From Prostheceraeus crozeri (Eukaryota; Platyhelminthes; Polycladida; Euryleptidae): a DNA stretch of 64,000 nucleotides. Every line of letters begins with the position of its first letter. The stretch's first letter is position 1. This document shows positions 13,703 through 24,672 of the stretch, one piece after another. The stretch covers positions 248,001-312,000 of the forward strand of contig CAJQUW010004443.1 in NCBI GenBank assembly GCA_907163375.1, in the 5' to 3' direction. The translations under genes were made by a program, and so were the position numbers. The notes under the pieces were generated by a model. It was not told where the DNA came from, did no database searches, and saw only the letters and a list, made by a program, of their open reading frames with translations.

Positions 13703-13765
13703 CTCTGTGATTGGCGTATCAACGACACGTCCATCCCCGAACGATTTCCACAAACCTTTGCTGAC
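13703..13765 (-). CDS. PDHB: Pyruvate dehydrogenase E1 beta, most 5' exon visible
   Basis: A 21-codon, phase-0 exon reading VSKGLWKSFGDGRVVDTPIT followed by E. It matches the V-S-GLWKKYGD-R--DTPI motif near the N terminus of mature E1 beta. The acceptor is ATTTTCAG and the donor is GTGAGT. The earlier exons (mitochondrial leader and the EEVAQYDGAYK region) were not found between here and 21 kb; transposons occupy most of that stretch, and the first exons may lie beyond it. Confidence 0.93.
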
Positions 13766-14689
13766 CTGAAAATGAATAATTATCAGAATTGAAAGAAGAT
13801 CATTCACTTAATGTCAGCAATGTATAAAATCACGAAGTTCCATTAATTTGAAAATCTCAAACAATTTTCATTGAAATCATTCATTATGTTAAATAATGGA
13901 TGATAACAATTTTCGGTATTCCAATGTCTACACAACGGAATGTCAGGCTTCTCACAAGAGCTTATTCTTGCATATTGACACCTAATGCGGATGGGTCTAT
14001 TAAGTCTTGTAATTCGTTTACGGATTAGTAATGAACATTGAACATGCACCATGAGAAATGGTTGGATCATTTTCCTTAAATTGATACACATTTCAGAAGG
14101 TGGACAAACAAAATTTCAATTTGCTTTTTGAGGAACTTGTTGACGAAGACTCATGCACTTTAAGCCTGCTATACCTTCATCTACCTTCAACACGACACGA
14201 AATTTTTCAGCCGAAACACGAACATGACTCAATTCCTTTAATAGAGACTATCAGCATTGCTGATAGTTAAAGATCGCTGCGATTGATTTCAGAGGAAATT
14301 TGTCTTTTAAATACAAATTCTCTTGAGCGTGATGTTGATGGAAGATCACATGTCTTCATTAAGGGCAAATATACGTATTTGCCTAAATAATACCAGGCCT
14401 GTGATTAGCCTATGAAAAAAATTGAGGATTTTTTGTGAAAAATTTGAGGAATGGAAACGGAGCCTAATATGACAATTGCAAGAAAACTACAAATTTTAGC
14501 ACGGATTTTGGGCCAAACTTCAAATCATGAAAGTCACAGCGAAGAAAGTAACCAAAGGGTTGACCACACCACACTTTTTGAAATTGTGTATATTGCAAAG
14601 GAATACTGACTTGGTCATAATCACTTACCGCGTTGTTACGAAATTAATTTGTTGGCTCAAGTATTATCTGCTTAAAATGTGTCGAACAG

Positions 14690-14880
14690 AGGATGTCAGA
14701 TCAAGCTGCTGATATCGCTCTGCTTCACGCTATCGTCTCCAATTCAATGATGCTTGTCAGATTTGTATACTGTAATTTTTTGAATGTAGGATATATCCTC
14801 AACCACATGTATCTAGGGCTTTGCAACGATTAATTTTGACGGACTTTAGACAAATTTGGGAGGAGTAACCCATAAGTATA
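14690..14880 (-). repeat. Dispersed repeat, copy 3
   Basis: Third copy of the family also seen at 9545-9740 and 10870-11100, on the minus strand. The complement carries ACTTATGGGTTACTCCTCCC, AAATTTGTCTAAAGTCCG and GACAAGCATCATTGAATTG in the same order. It lies inside the CAGGCCTG-ended element, so that element either carried it or received it later. Confidence 0.55.
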
Positions 14881-17102
14881 GAAACCTTAAAATCGTTGAC
14901 GGAATGCTTGTGACTTTACACACTAATTTATCAATATTACTTTATGCCACATAAGTTTTGGTGGGTTTTGTTCACCTGTTAGCGCTTTGATCATATCGTT
15001 CCGATCTACATTCAAATGAACATGAATTCTCTCATACAACACAAAACAAGTGTCGGGAACAGGCTTGCCAGTTGAGTTGTTGGTCTCATACAGGCAAAGA
15101 GTGAAAGATTATCACCTCTATTCGCATGAAGTTGCGCAGAGATATTGACGTCCACATCTTGCAGTAGACCCAGGTTGAAAATCTACCAACCCAGTACTAT
15201 GTGGTTCAATGTTTTAATTAATCTAAGTTCACATACAACGATAAGCAATGTGTGCACTAGTTTCACACCAACCTGTGTTCAGCAAATTATGAAAACGATC
15301 TATACGTGAATAATTCATCCAGGATAAATGTCGGTCGGCAGACCCTGGAAAATGTAGCTGCAAAAAGGCTCATGAGATAGCAGAGCTTCATACGCTTCCA
15401 AACCCCGCACGGTAGTGACCAGGAGGCAGGTAGACACTAAATTCAGGGACCATCCGCTTTACCCCGTCGGATGTGTTCATGTTCAGCGGAAATAAAATGG
15501 AAGAGAGTGAGTGAAACATACGCTTCAGTTGATAAGAGCACTGAAATCCATGTGGGCTGGGCTACCTATATGTTATCATATAATGGATATGGAAGATCGA
15601 TATCCTTAAGTTCTTTATGAAGTACAGGCATGCATTTTGCAGCCATATAGTCGCAGAAACATATAAAGAAGGTTGTGAAAAAGGTCAGGATAATTAATGA
15701 AAATAATTGAATGTGCATTTTATAGTTGGAATTCTAAGCAATATTATGAAGTTAGAAGTAAAAAATTGCAGTGTTCAAATATACAATTTCTGTAGGTTAA
15801 TCGCAGTGTTTCACTCATTAAATGAGTGAGTTCGACAGACAATAACTTCGGACAACTTCTCTGCTTAGCAAAATAGGTCCAGACGAACCGGAACATCTGC
15901 AGCCCTGTAGCTTGCAGAAATGAAAACGACATTCAACGTATTCAACGTAACAAAGTGCGTCAAGGTAACAAAATTAAAAAAAACAAGCTAACGACTGGTT
16001 AATTTTTGATGTGCTAAATATGACATAGCTAAAAAAATCATTATATCCTAAAATGTCTAGAAATTTAAAAATACTAGAAGGACAAGGAACGGTTCTCCTC
16101 TCATGTGGAATGAATTGGTGAGTAAGTCGCTCTTTTCAAAATTATGTTAATCACTTATATATTGAAAAGATTCTATTTAACAGTCTGCCCATTCAGATGA
16201 TAAAAGGACAGGTCTGTTTCCAATCAAAATATCAGATCTAGCTAGCACGGCGGGATTGCGCTATCTAAAATCTACCAGGTGTGTGAGAGAAAAGTTATAA
16301 ATCATGAGAGAAGAAAAAGAAAAGAAATATATCATGAGTGATTCATGATTAGCAGCATGGATGCAGGGTACATCTTACAGGATTCTATCTTAAGGTGCGT
16401 TTACACATGAAACTTTATTGCTGCCACCTAAATTGCACGTGTAAACGCTTCTGACACACTAGTCTGACACTAGATTGCTGACCTTTTTAATAGTTGCTGC
16501 AACCGAGTGTCAGTGAAAATATTGCACGTGTAAACGGCTCCTGACATTTTCTGAAAAGTGGCTGCAACAAGTGTCACTGCAGTTGAACGAGGTGCAACTT
16601 TTAACTGACACTTTTACCGACACTCACGTGACACGACCGTGATCGGAACACAGAAACCTGACTTCTTCGAGGCTGGATTTGTTCTTACTTTTTTCATTAT
16701 CGCCTGTCATTAAATTGCTAATGATGTGCTAATATGCACAGTTCATACATACATATTTTCTGCTTTTGCTACTGCGCACTATTGTGCATACAGTTAACAT
16801 CAATTTCAGCTTCATTTTGCTAGGACAGAATTGATTTTCCTGACTGTCATTATGCAAGAAACTCCACCTGCTTGTGGGAGTATTAAGCATTGTCTGACCT
16901 GAAATTCTTCACCACAGACATACGTGGAAATTCAATCGTCGACTTTGCAGTCGTGTATCGGTGCTAGGCCGCTTGACAACCGGTCAATAGATAAAAGCAT
17001 CAGCAGGTGGGACTCATCTTTCTCGAGTAAAATGAATCACTGATTGATTGGTTGTTATGTTGACATCGACATCGGCAGATTTATACAACATTCAGCAAAA
17101 CA

Positions 17103-17427
17103 TCTTGTGAAACGATGACCGCTGGTTCAACGATGAATGAGAATGAAATGACACAAACAAAGTGTGAGTGGACAAGAGCATTAACCGATGAACTGATCGG
17201 TGAATACGAACTGTATCCGTGTTTGTGGAACGCGACAGAATGAGAAGGTCGAAGCATGGAAGAAGATTGCCGGAAAATTTAAAATGCAGTCAATGAGGTT
17301 CAGCGAAAAATGCACAACCTCAGGACTCAGTTCCACAAAGAACTCAAAAAGCAAAAAACTTGCAGTCTGGGAGTGGTGCCGGCGACAAATTTTTATAGAT
17401 TTTATAGCCGTCATTGTATCCATCTAA
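17103..17427 (+). pseudogene. MADF/Myb-SANT-like protein of the Harbinger element, frameshifted
   Basis: Two plus-strand frames together make the start of a MADF domain. The first reads WTRALTDELIGEYELYPCLW then hits a stop; the second, shifted, reads NEKVEAWKKIAGKF. The L---Y---PCLWN...K--AW--IA spacing is the MADF signature used by the accessory DNA-binding protein of Harbinger transposons to recognise the element's ends and assist the transposase. The frameshift and the short remaining downstream sequence mean it is dead. The open frames on the opposite strand over this stretch are shadows. Confidence 0.6.
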
Positions 17428-17988
17428 CACTAAAGGCTTATTGTCAATCCTACCTTTCTTTTCTTCCAAAAACGATCTATTGTTTTGAAGCACACAATTG
17501 CCAAAATTATTCAGCAATAATGCTCCAGTAGAAAATCTACAATTAGACTGTTACATCAACTCAATACAGGCTATTTTCTTATTTCAGTTCTGCTTCTATG
17601 TCATTTTATCGTTGCACATAGGGCCTATAGCAACTAAAGAAACATAAATGAATAATAATAGTTTTCAAATAATCATAATTGGGTTCTCCGTATTTTTAAA
17701 ATACTGTATAGGCTATAGATGATGCTGAGAGACAATTGTTAAAGAAAACCAATAGAAAACAAATTAGATAGCACAGCTCTTTTCTTTGTGCGAGTAATGA
17801 AGTATGAAATGAATAGCTTTCTTGTCAAAGTTAAAATTCATGTCAGATAAATTTATACAGCCACGAAACTTCACCATCGGGTGTCATGAAGAAATCTCGA
17901 AATTCCTCTCGTGTTGTTTTTGCAGAATCCGCAATATTGTTGCTGCAGCTTCTTTCAATTGGCAGCATGTTTGCTTCAAGCATTCCCA

Positions 17989-18387
17989 TCATGCGCCAAG
18001 AACCGTCTTTAATTGAACCATTTCAAAGTTCTCTGTGTCAAATGAATCTTTTGGAGCATGCCTCTTCGCCGATTCTTTCTTCGTAATAAGATAGTTGTGC
18101 AGTACACAAGAAGCCAGTAAAATCATATTCAACCATATTCGCCGTTCACGCTTTGTTTTCTTCGTCAAGATGTATGCAGTAACTGCTGCAGCTGTTCGCT
18201 TTCTCGATGACATCGTGAAGAATAAGTGTCGACTAAAAGTGTCAATGTAAACGCTCCTGCAATCTCCAGCAATTTTCTGACTCATCATAGATCGATAAAG
18301 TGTCAGTAGCAATTTTTCCTCGAGTGTCAGCAACTTTTTAATGTCAAGTGTAAACGGCCTCTGCCATCTGATTGCAGGTGGCAGCAA
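17989..18387 (-). pseudogene. PIF/Harbinger transposase C-terminal fragment
   Basis: A 132-codon minus-strand frame near the right end of the element. Its recognisable piece is NMILLASCVLHNYLITKKE, matching the A--LHN motif that closes the DDE nuclease domain of Harbinger transposases. The N-terminal two thirds with the first two catalytic aspartates is not present in an intact frame. The far upstream part of this frame overlaps the terminal repeat and is unlikely to be native protein. Confidence 0.6.
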
Positions 18388-18604
18388 TAAAGTGTCACGT
18401 GTAAACGCGCCTTTAGCTTCTTGTTTGGAAGTTTACATATCATCACCATTCGCCGAAAAACAATACATTATCCGACATTTAGTCTGTAGTGTGTCGTATT
18501 TGAGGAATTTCTCATAGTTAAGCTATATTTGAGGAATTTTTGAGGATTTGAGGAGTAATAAACAAATTTGAGGAATTTGAGGAGTAATCACAGGCCTGTA
18601 ATAC

Positions 18605-19589
18605 AAAAAATTGGTACAGTTACTGCGGAAATGCTTCTTCAATTCCAGGATCTTTTGAACTTAGTGCTCACAGGATAGTTTAGAACAGGAACAGAGTCGA
18701 AGGTGTATTTATCTTTACCAAATACTATTCATTTGTCTAACCACAATTACTCCCTTCATTTACAGTTAATTCAATTTAGTAAAGGTCATTTACTACTTGA
18801 TCAATTATTGAAATCGTAGAGAAAGAGTTCGCACCTACGATTTCGATCTTAAACTATCTTCCGTTCTCGACTATTGTTGAGAATAAAATTGAGTTGTTAT
18901 AAATAAAAATGCACTGTGAAACTAAAACCACTTGTTTCAATAACTTCATGTCCTTTATCTTATGAAAAAACGAATGAAATGTTCAATTAAATAATTTCTA
19001 TTGTGAATTATCACTAATTTATAGATAATATTAATAATTCATTTTGAATTCAAAAACTTGTTGTTCACGCAAATTAATTTATCAGTGGTAAATTCACCAC
19101 ACGTTTCTATCTATATGGCTGAAATAACTATAAAACGTTCCATTGAATAGGTCCAAGTGATATTTTCGTGTCATGGTTTGATTATCGTCTATTGGTTCAT
19201 AATTGATTGTGTCCATTACAAAGCGCACGTTTGTAATGAAAAAGTACCAAAAGTTTGAATTTATCGAAGTAATTCAACATGCTGCTCAATTTGATCAGTT
19301 AAGAGAAAGCACTTCAACTATCTAGTAGTCATGCTATGTCAAGTTTTAAATTTGAACTTTCATGTTTTGAGCTACAGCTAGCTATGATTTCGTACGTCCG
19401 TAACACCCGGCGTTAAGAACGTACTATTTCACATCCGTACGTTCGTAACATTTCGATTCTGGCAACTTTTTGTCGTCAAGTCATGCTTTCCAAGATGTTT
19501 TCCATCATGTGGGAGAATTACTGTAACATTTGCTTTCTGGGAATCCCGATTACGGAATTTCATATCTAAAAACAGTTCTTCTTGGAGAC
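18605..19589. other. No recognisable gene
   Basis: A/T-rich host DNA between two repeat elements. The short inverted string around 19390-19450 (repeated CGTACGTCCGTAAC-like words) is the only visible structure. No exon with family similarity seen. Confidence 0.4.
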
Positions 19590-20625
19590 CCAGACGAATT
19601 CATGTCGTTGAAGTTAGCACCAACTTTTTGAATTGAGTTTGTACAGAATAGAAATCCACATGTACAGGTATTATTGATGACACAGAGTTTGTACAGACAT
19701 AAATTTTTCCAAAATTCGAACTCCTTCACTTTCAAAATTCAAATTTAAATTCGAAAAATTGGTGCAAGTATTGGTGCTACCTAGTTAGCGAGTTTGTGCA
19801 GCATTCCGATGGACAAATTCAGATACAAGAACAAAAAACTGAGTTTCTACAGCAACTTCCAGCATTTCCCTACACGAACAACCGGTAAAAACCGCCAAAA
19901 ACCGTTTTTTTTTCAAAAAATGTTAAGATTTTCCACAAAAGTACTTGGTGCTACATGAAAAATGAGTTTGTACAGTGCTCTAACCGGTGGAATAGTGTTC
20001 TACTAATCGAGTCTGAGTTTGAACACACACTTCTCCGACACTCCAGCACTCCCGCGACCGGCATACTGGGTAGTATTCTTGTAGTTACTCATTTTTCATG
20101 TAGCACCAATTGATTTGTTCATAAACGGGCAGTGTTCTTGCACTTACTGTATAATAACCGGTATTTGCCGGTCGTAGGAGTGCTGGAGTGTCGGAGAGTT
20201 GTGTGTTCAAACTCAGACTCGATTAGTAGAACACTATTCTACCGGTTAGAGCACTGTACAAATTTATTTTTCATGTAGCACCAAGTACTTTTGTGGAAAA
20301 TCTTAACATTTTTTGAAAAAATCAGTTTTTGGCGGTTTTTACCGGTTGTTCGTGTAGGGAAAATGCTGGACGTTGGTGGATGTTGCCGTACAAACTCATT
20401 TTTTTTCTTGTATCTGAATTTTTCCATCGGAATGCTGTACAAACTCGCTAACTAGGTAGCACCAATACTTGCACCAATTTTTCGAATTTAAATTTGAATT
20501 TTGAAGGTGAAGGAGTTCAAATTTTGGAAAAAGTTTTCGTCTGCACAGACTCTATTCAAAAAGTTGATGCCAACTTCATCGACATGACGAATTCCTGGAA
20601 ATCATCAACTGCCGCAAGGAATCAT
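19590..20625. repeat. Long foldback palindrome with reiterated GAGTTTGTACAG motif
   Basis: The left arm runs about 19590-20060 and the right arm, its reverse complement, about 20165-20625, with a spacer of roughly 100 bp. Matching landmarks include CCAACTTTTTGAAT, GGTGCTACCTAGTTAGCGAG, ACACGAACAACCGGTAAAAA and TCTCCGACACTCCAGCACTC. The left arm has an extra block of about 60 bp. The words GAGTTTGTACAG or close variants recur at least five times per arm, spaced about 50-100 bp apart. No coding capacity. It behaves like a foldback-type element; no clean target duplication was found. Confidence 0.75.
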
Positions 20626-21334
20626 TTTTCGTCTGCTCCTACGAAGAAGGTGAGTAGGGCATACGATACTATTTCTTAACCATTACAATTACATTAAAGA
20701 AACACTGCAATGAAGCTTAGGCAGCGGACATAAGTAGGCATAATCTTTGATATATGGCCGAAATGTGCACAAACCAGCATAGGTTTCAACTTTTCGATAA
20801 TCTAGGTTTAGAGGTATCATTATCAATATTTTTTAAACCCCGAGTAATAATTAGTGCTTTTTTCTGTGTTAATTTACCAAAAATGTGTTTACATTTTTAG
20901 CATCAGTTAATCGAAAAGTGTTCAATTCTTCCGTAGGGTATTAAGTAGTCCACAATTATAAACAAGAGGAAGATTTTATGCACGATGTTCTATGTTCACA
21001 TGCAGTAATATTAATTGATCTGATCAGGTATTCACTTATCAATAGTCCTCATGATTGGGTTTACATGCCATTGTTAAGTGTATGCAATATATTGACTTCT
21101 TCCAGAAAGATGAAAAAATCTTAGTAGGCCTATCTGAGAAATTTCAACAACTTGCTCTATTTGATTTCAACAACCTGCTCGATCTGTTTTCAACTTCAGT
21201 AGGTCTAGCAATAATACAACGCAGAGGATGTATTCAGATTCGAATTGATGCGAGTGCGTGTTTCAGGGAATCAATAAATGCTAGGCTGTTCGTGACATTA
21301 TTATCATATTTCAGATAGGAAAACGTATTGCAGA
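20626..21334. other. No recognisable gene
   Basis: Host DNA between the palindrome and the outer Polinton. The frame at 21055-21318 shows no family features. It ends at the GTGATG copy that starts the integration site. Confidence 0.4.
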
Positions 21335-21340
21335 GTGATG
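21335..21340. repeat. Target-site duplication GTGATG, left copy (outer Polinton)
   Basis: The six bases GTGATG immediately precede the AGTAGTTAATAATG end of the outer element and recur exactly at 61357-61362 just after its other end. Six-base duplications are diagnostic of Polinton integrase. Confidence 0.92.
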
Positions 21341-21680
21341 AGTAGTTAATAATGTGAACGCAAAAAGTGAGGATTTAAACGAGGATGCGAACACGGCGTT
21401 CCAAACATGTAAATATGAACATTTGAATTCGAACCGCGTTCCAATCATGTGAATAGGAACCACGTTCCGATTGGGATTTGAACTGAGTTCGGTACAATCA
21501 ATTGTGTACTGAGGTTGTAACAGCCTGTTCCGAGATTGAATTAAAGTGAGTGAATTAGAACAGGGATGCGAACATTTATTTCGGAACTTGAATAGATAGT
21601 TGTTTGTTTTGAGAATGCTTGCTCAAATGCGACAATTGTGACCATTGTGACTATGATGACAATTTTATTTATTTTCATAA
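21341..21680. repeat. Left terminal inverted repeat, outer Polinton
   Basis: About 340 bp matching the complement of 61003-61356 to the TTTTCATAA boundary. It lacks about 14 bases that the right copy has near the middle. It is rich in GTTCC/GGAAC words (for example GCGTTCC, GGAACCACGTTCC), which may be recognition sites for the integrase or the terminal protein of protein-primed replication; that role is inferred from the element class. Confidence 0.9.
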
Positions 21681-21789
21681 TGCGTTTACAGATCAGAAAT
21701 TATGTTATGAATGTTCAATTATTTGCTAATCAGAATCCCATTTACAGAATTTGTGAAATAAAAACAAGAGGTTTACAATGTAAGTGTAA

Positions 21790-21993
21790 TTAACCATAAA
21801 AAATGAAGGAAGGTAAGTCACGTCCCTCGGGGGACTCCGTTAACTTCAAGAAGTCCTCGGCCCATTCGAGGAATGTTGCATTGTTTGTGAAGTCGTGATC
21901 ACACTCATGTATAGGACACTTCGCCGACAGTCCTTTTCTCCTTTGGAGTGCTGTCACTGTTATAAAGTCTTCCAGAGTTCCACTTTGCATCCG
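21790..21993 (-). CDS. Possible small protein next to the left terminal repeat
   Basis: A frame of about 66 codons starting at an in-frame ATG, rich in charged residues and ending FLKLTESPEGRDLPSFIFYG. It contains a C-x4-C-x-H-like cluster (CPIHECDHDF). I recognise no family. Its position just inside the terminal repeat is where Polintons often keep small lineage-specific genes, but with no homology the call is weak; it could be chance. Confidence 0.25.
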   Translation of the reverse strand, partial: RMQSGTLEDFITVTALQRRKGLSAKCPIHECDHDFTNNATFLEWAEDFLKLTESPEGRDLPSFIFYG

Positions 21994-22359
21994 CAACACA
22001 AATTAACCTTCGCATCCAACGCTCCACCCATAATTATCTGGCGTTCATTGTGGTAACAGAACAGTTGTTTCTGGGTACTCATCATGAAGTAGATTCGTAA
22101 TAGATTCCTAATGTCTACTCAAGTCACGAGGATTAGAACTTGCTTAATTGGAACAATGTCATCCTTATATATCCCTTTAGGGAAAATCGGAACCTCTCTG
22201 ATTGGCTGTTGGGAGTTCTAATCCTCAAGTACCATATTGAAAGTTATCTCTTATAATTACGCTAACCATGCATAGTATCACTACACCTCCCGCTCCTCCA
22301 GCTCAAGTTGAAAGGATCGAATCGGAACAGGTATTCGGAACAGGACCGATGAGGATTGC

Positions 22360-22638
22360 ATGGTACAGAGTAGTGTGTTCGAAACACCGGTGGAGGCCTT
22401 GACAACGGTGAAGACACGCTGTGGAAGAGATGTTCGGAATGCGCCCAGGAGGATCCACACGAAGCGAATATGTGTGCGTATGGAACCCGATGAGAAAAAT
22501 CTCACAACTGCGCTGGAGTTCAGCATTATAGAACCACCAACGCCTCGCCGCTGCCCTGGTGCCCCCAAGAAAACAAGAGTGTGTGTTCGTGTTGACTTAA
22601 AAATACTCATTCCTTTTCCCAATATCAACAACATGTAA
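22360..22638 (+). CDS. Possible small basic/proline-rich protein
   Basis: A 92-codon plus-strand frame, with basic character in the middle (NAPRRIHTKRICVRMEP) and a proline-rich stretch (SIIEPPTPRRCPGAPKK). The opposite strand is also open here, so the evidence for coding is only the unusual composition and its position in the element's rightward-transcribed arm. An earlier in-frame segment without ATG suggests the true start may lie in an upstream exon. No family recognised. Confidence 0.25.
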   Translation: MVQSSVFETPVEALTTVKTRCGRDVRNAPRRIHTKRICVRMEPDEKNLTTALEFSIIEPPTPRRCPGAPKKTRVCVRVDLKILIPFPNINNM

Positions 22639-22814
22639 CTTTTTATCTTAAATATGACTATACATAAATGAACAATCTTGTTTTGTAATTTCACAAATTG
22701 AATTCCTGTTAAGGTTCGAATCGGAACTGGGGATATATTCATTTCTGAAAGTTATCAACAGGTATCTCTGGGTTTAATGTTTCTAAGTCAAATATTTCAA
22801 ATGCTTGTACCACT

Positions 22815-23136
22815 TCAGGATGATATCATAAACATTGCATACAATACATCATTAGTTAGAGAATTAAAAGAGCTTTCGAATGATATAAGGCATGTACCCA
22901 TTCGATGAAAAAATCTCTGTTGTATGCAAGTGCATGCACGAAGTAAATTAATGATTTCAAATTTCAAAGTTTCTCAACTAAATTTTATCTATCTTTCAAA
23001 GGTTTATAGCTGGTCTGGATGGTGTCATACATGTTGCATACAATACATGGTTGGAAAGAGAATGAAAAGAGCTTTCAAATGATGTACGGTATGTACTGAT
23101 TTGATGAAAAAATCCCTGTTGTATGCAACTGTATGC
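22815..23136. repeat. Direct repeat of about 120 bp, two copies
   Basis: Copy one at about 22815-22935 and copy two at about 23010-23136 share CATTGCATACAATACAT-like sequence, GAAAAGAGCTTTC, GATGAAAAAATC and CTGTTGTATGCAA in the same order. Both lie in non-coding sequence upstream of the E2F-like array, so they could be part of a control region or an enhancer-like duplication. Confidence 0.65.
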
Positions 23137-23393
23137 AATTGTGTATAACAAGAAAAAATTCTAAGTTTTTATCATAAAATGACCAAGTTTTCAAATTTCT
23201 AAGAATTTTCAAAGTTAAAGTTTGAATCTCAAATCAGTAATATACATAACTGTTTGATCACTGACCTTTGACCTGACATTGACCTTTGACGAAGCGCTCT
23301 CGAAATTTTTCGGATTATAGGGTAAATAAATTTTAAACTCGAAAATTTATTTACCCATGGGGTCCGGGTGCCATAGCTACCTTTTTTTATTTC

Positions 23394-23460
23394 CTAACCC
23401 TAACCTAACCTTAACCCTAACCTTAACCTTAACCCTAACCCTAACCTTAACCCTAACCTA
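23394..23460. repeat. Telomere-like CCCTAA/CCTTAA run
   Basis: About 65 bp of tandem CCCTAA mixed with CCTTAA and CCTAA variants, the complement of the TTAGGG-type telomere repeat used by most animals outside insects and nematodes. It sits inside the outer Polinton about 2 kb from its left end. It may be an interstitial telomere-type microsatellite captured by the element or formed after integration. Confidence 0.8.
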
Positions 23461-23470
23461 TTATTTGAAT

Positions 23471-23536
23471 TTTGGCGCGAAATTTAAAATTTCGAAATTT
23501 GGCGCGAAATTTAAAATTTCGAAATTTGGCGCAAAA
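23471..23536. promoter_or_regulatory. Array of three E2F-type sites
   Basis: TTTGGCGCGAAA occurs at 23471-23482 and 23498-23509, and TTTGGCGCAAAA at 23525-23536, each separated by an AATTT..AATTTCG spacer that gives a 27-bp period. TTTGGCGC and TTTCGCGC (its complement here) are the canonical binding core for E2F/DP cell-cycle factors. It lies about 450 bp upstream of the TATA box of the spliced gene. DNA tumour viruses use such sites to tie early transcription to S phase; that role here is inference from motif and position. Confidence 0.5.
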
Positions 23537-23952
23537 TTTGAAATTTAGCTATTCCAGATTTTAATATTATCTCCAAGAGTTTTAAGCCAATATTTCGTCG
23601 CGAAAATTAAACTTCAGAAATTGACATGCAATTCAAATATCTTAAAATATTGACTTCAAACATGTTACCATATATATATATTTACAAATTGAATAATTAA
23701 TTTGTATGTATCAATGTTCAAACTCTCTGAATTCATTTGGATTAACTTGCTTGTGTTTTTAATAGATACATATAGTACATTTTATATTATTTACAAGAGT
23801 CATATTCATAGCATTTGATTGCCATTCCATTCTAATGGATAAAATAAGCCACCTAATTATTATTTTGTTTAAAATTGTCAAGTTTGTTTTGCTGTACGAA
23901 ATTGATGACACGATGTCATCAAGTCTTTGTTCATGGTTCCTTTGTTGAATCT

Positions 23953-24067
23953 ATATATAAAGAAATTGTAGAGCTCCGTTCTTCACTCAGTTTTGAATTA
24001 TTTGGTGTGCATACAAGACCTCGTTCTCCGCTTCCTCGTTTCGTCGATTTACAATTATATTTCTGAA
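23953..24067 (+). promoter_or_regulatory. TATA/initiator promoter and 5' leader exon of the spliced gene
   Basis: TATATATAAAG ends at 23962, and an initiator-like CACTCAGTT follows with its A at 23989, 33 bases after the TATAAAG start. A leader exon from there to 24067 would end at GAA followed by GTGAGT, and a fitting acceptor TCCTTTGTAG lies at 24661-24670, two bases before the ATG at 24673. This gives a 603-bp leader intron. Start site and leader splicing are predicted from signals only. Confidence 0.5.
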
Positions 24068-24672
24068 GTGAGTTTCATCATTTAGTATTTACTACTTTCT
24101 AAGTTTGGGAAATAGGTACATTACTAACTTCTTATAACCAAATAGTTTAAAATACATGGTTGGCTTTTAGGATAGGAAACAACACAATGTTATATTATTA
24201 ATCACAAATCCTTACTTCGTTTTTTATTATAGCATATGAAATACACATGAATCAAGCGATCTTGATTGATGTAGTGCTTGAATTTAAATAAAAATCGCAA
24301 GATTTCGTTTCTAAATAATAAAACACTAACACATTAATTTCATTTTCAATCAGCTGTTCTTCTAATTAAGATACTTTTAATCAATCTCTACACTTTCGTT
24401 TTTTCGAAAAGTCAGCTTCGTTTCAATGTTTTTTTCGAAATTAAATAACATTTACTCAGCTGATTCCAAACCTGATGTTTCTATATCAAAAACACCTCTT
24501 AAAAATTGATTTAAGAGTTCGAATCTCGGTTTCTGTTTCATCTCAATATTTTTCTAATTGAGATTATTAAACTTTTTAATATTACTTCTTTAAGTTTGGA
24601 AAATAGATTCATAAATGAGTTCTAATCTACAGAGAGATAAGAATATAACAAACGATTATTTCCTTTGTAGAA

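Larger units (their letters stand above)
16393..18412. mobile_element. PIF/Harbinger DNA transposon with TTA target duplication
   Basis: The left end is AGGTGCGTTTACACATG and the right end, in complement, is AGGCGCGTTTACACGTG; both are flanked by TTA (16390-16392 and 18413-18415), the usual duplication for this superfamily. The ends extend into longer inverted sequence with repeated CGTGTAAACG and GACACT motifs and TTTATTGCTGCCACCT. Inside are remnants of both Harbinger proteins: a MADF-like DNA-binding protein on the plus strand and a DDE transposase fragment on the minus strand. About 2.0 kb, decayed, probably no longer autonomous. Confidence 0.85.
14394..18598. mobile_element. DNA transposon with CAGGCCTGTGATTA ends, interrupted by a Harbinger element
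   Basis: The left end begins CAGGCCTGTGATTA at 14394 and the right end is its reverse complement, TAATCACAGGCCTG, ending at 18598. Both are flanked by a direct TAATAC (14388-14393 and 18599-18604). Just inside each end are T/A-rich repeats of TTTGAGGAA type. Removing the nested 2-kb Harbinger leaves about 2.2 kb with no recognisable transposase, so it is likely non-autonomous. CAGG-type ends resemble hAT elements, but those give 8-bp duplications while I see 6 bp, so the superfamily is uncertain. Confidence 0.55.

Noticed and set aside
22281..22742. 153-codon minus-strand frame
   Set aside because: Unusual hydrophobic/serine mix with no family; the plus strand is at least as plausible.
23394..23460. 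True chromosome end or healed telomere
   Set aside because: Too short and degenerate, and flanked by element sequence on both sides, so an interstitial repeat is more likely.
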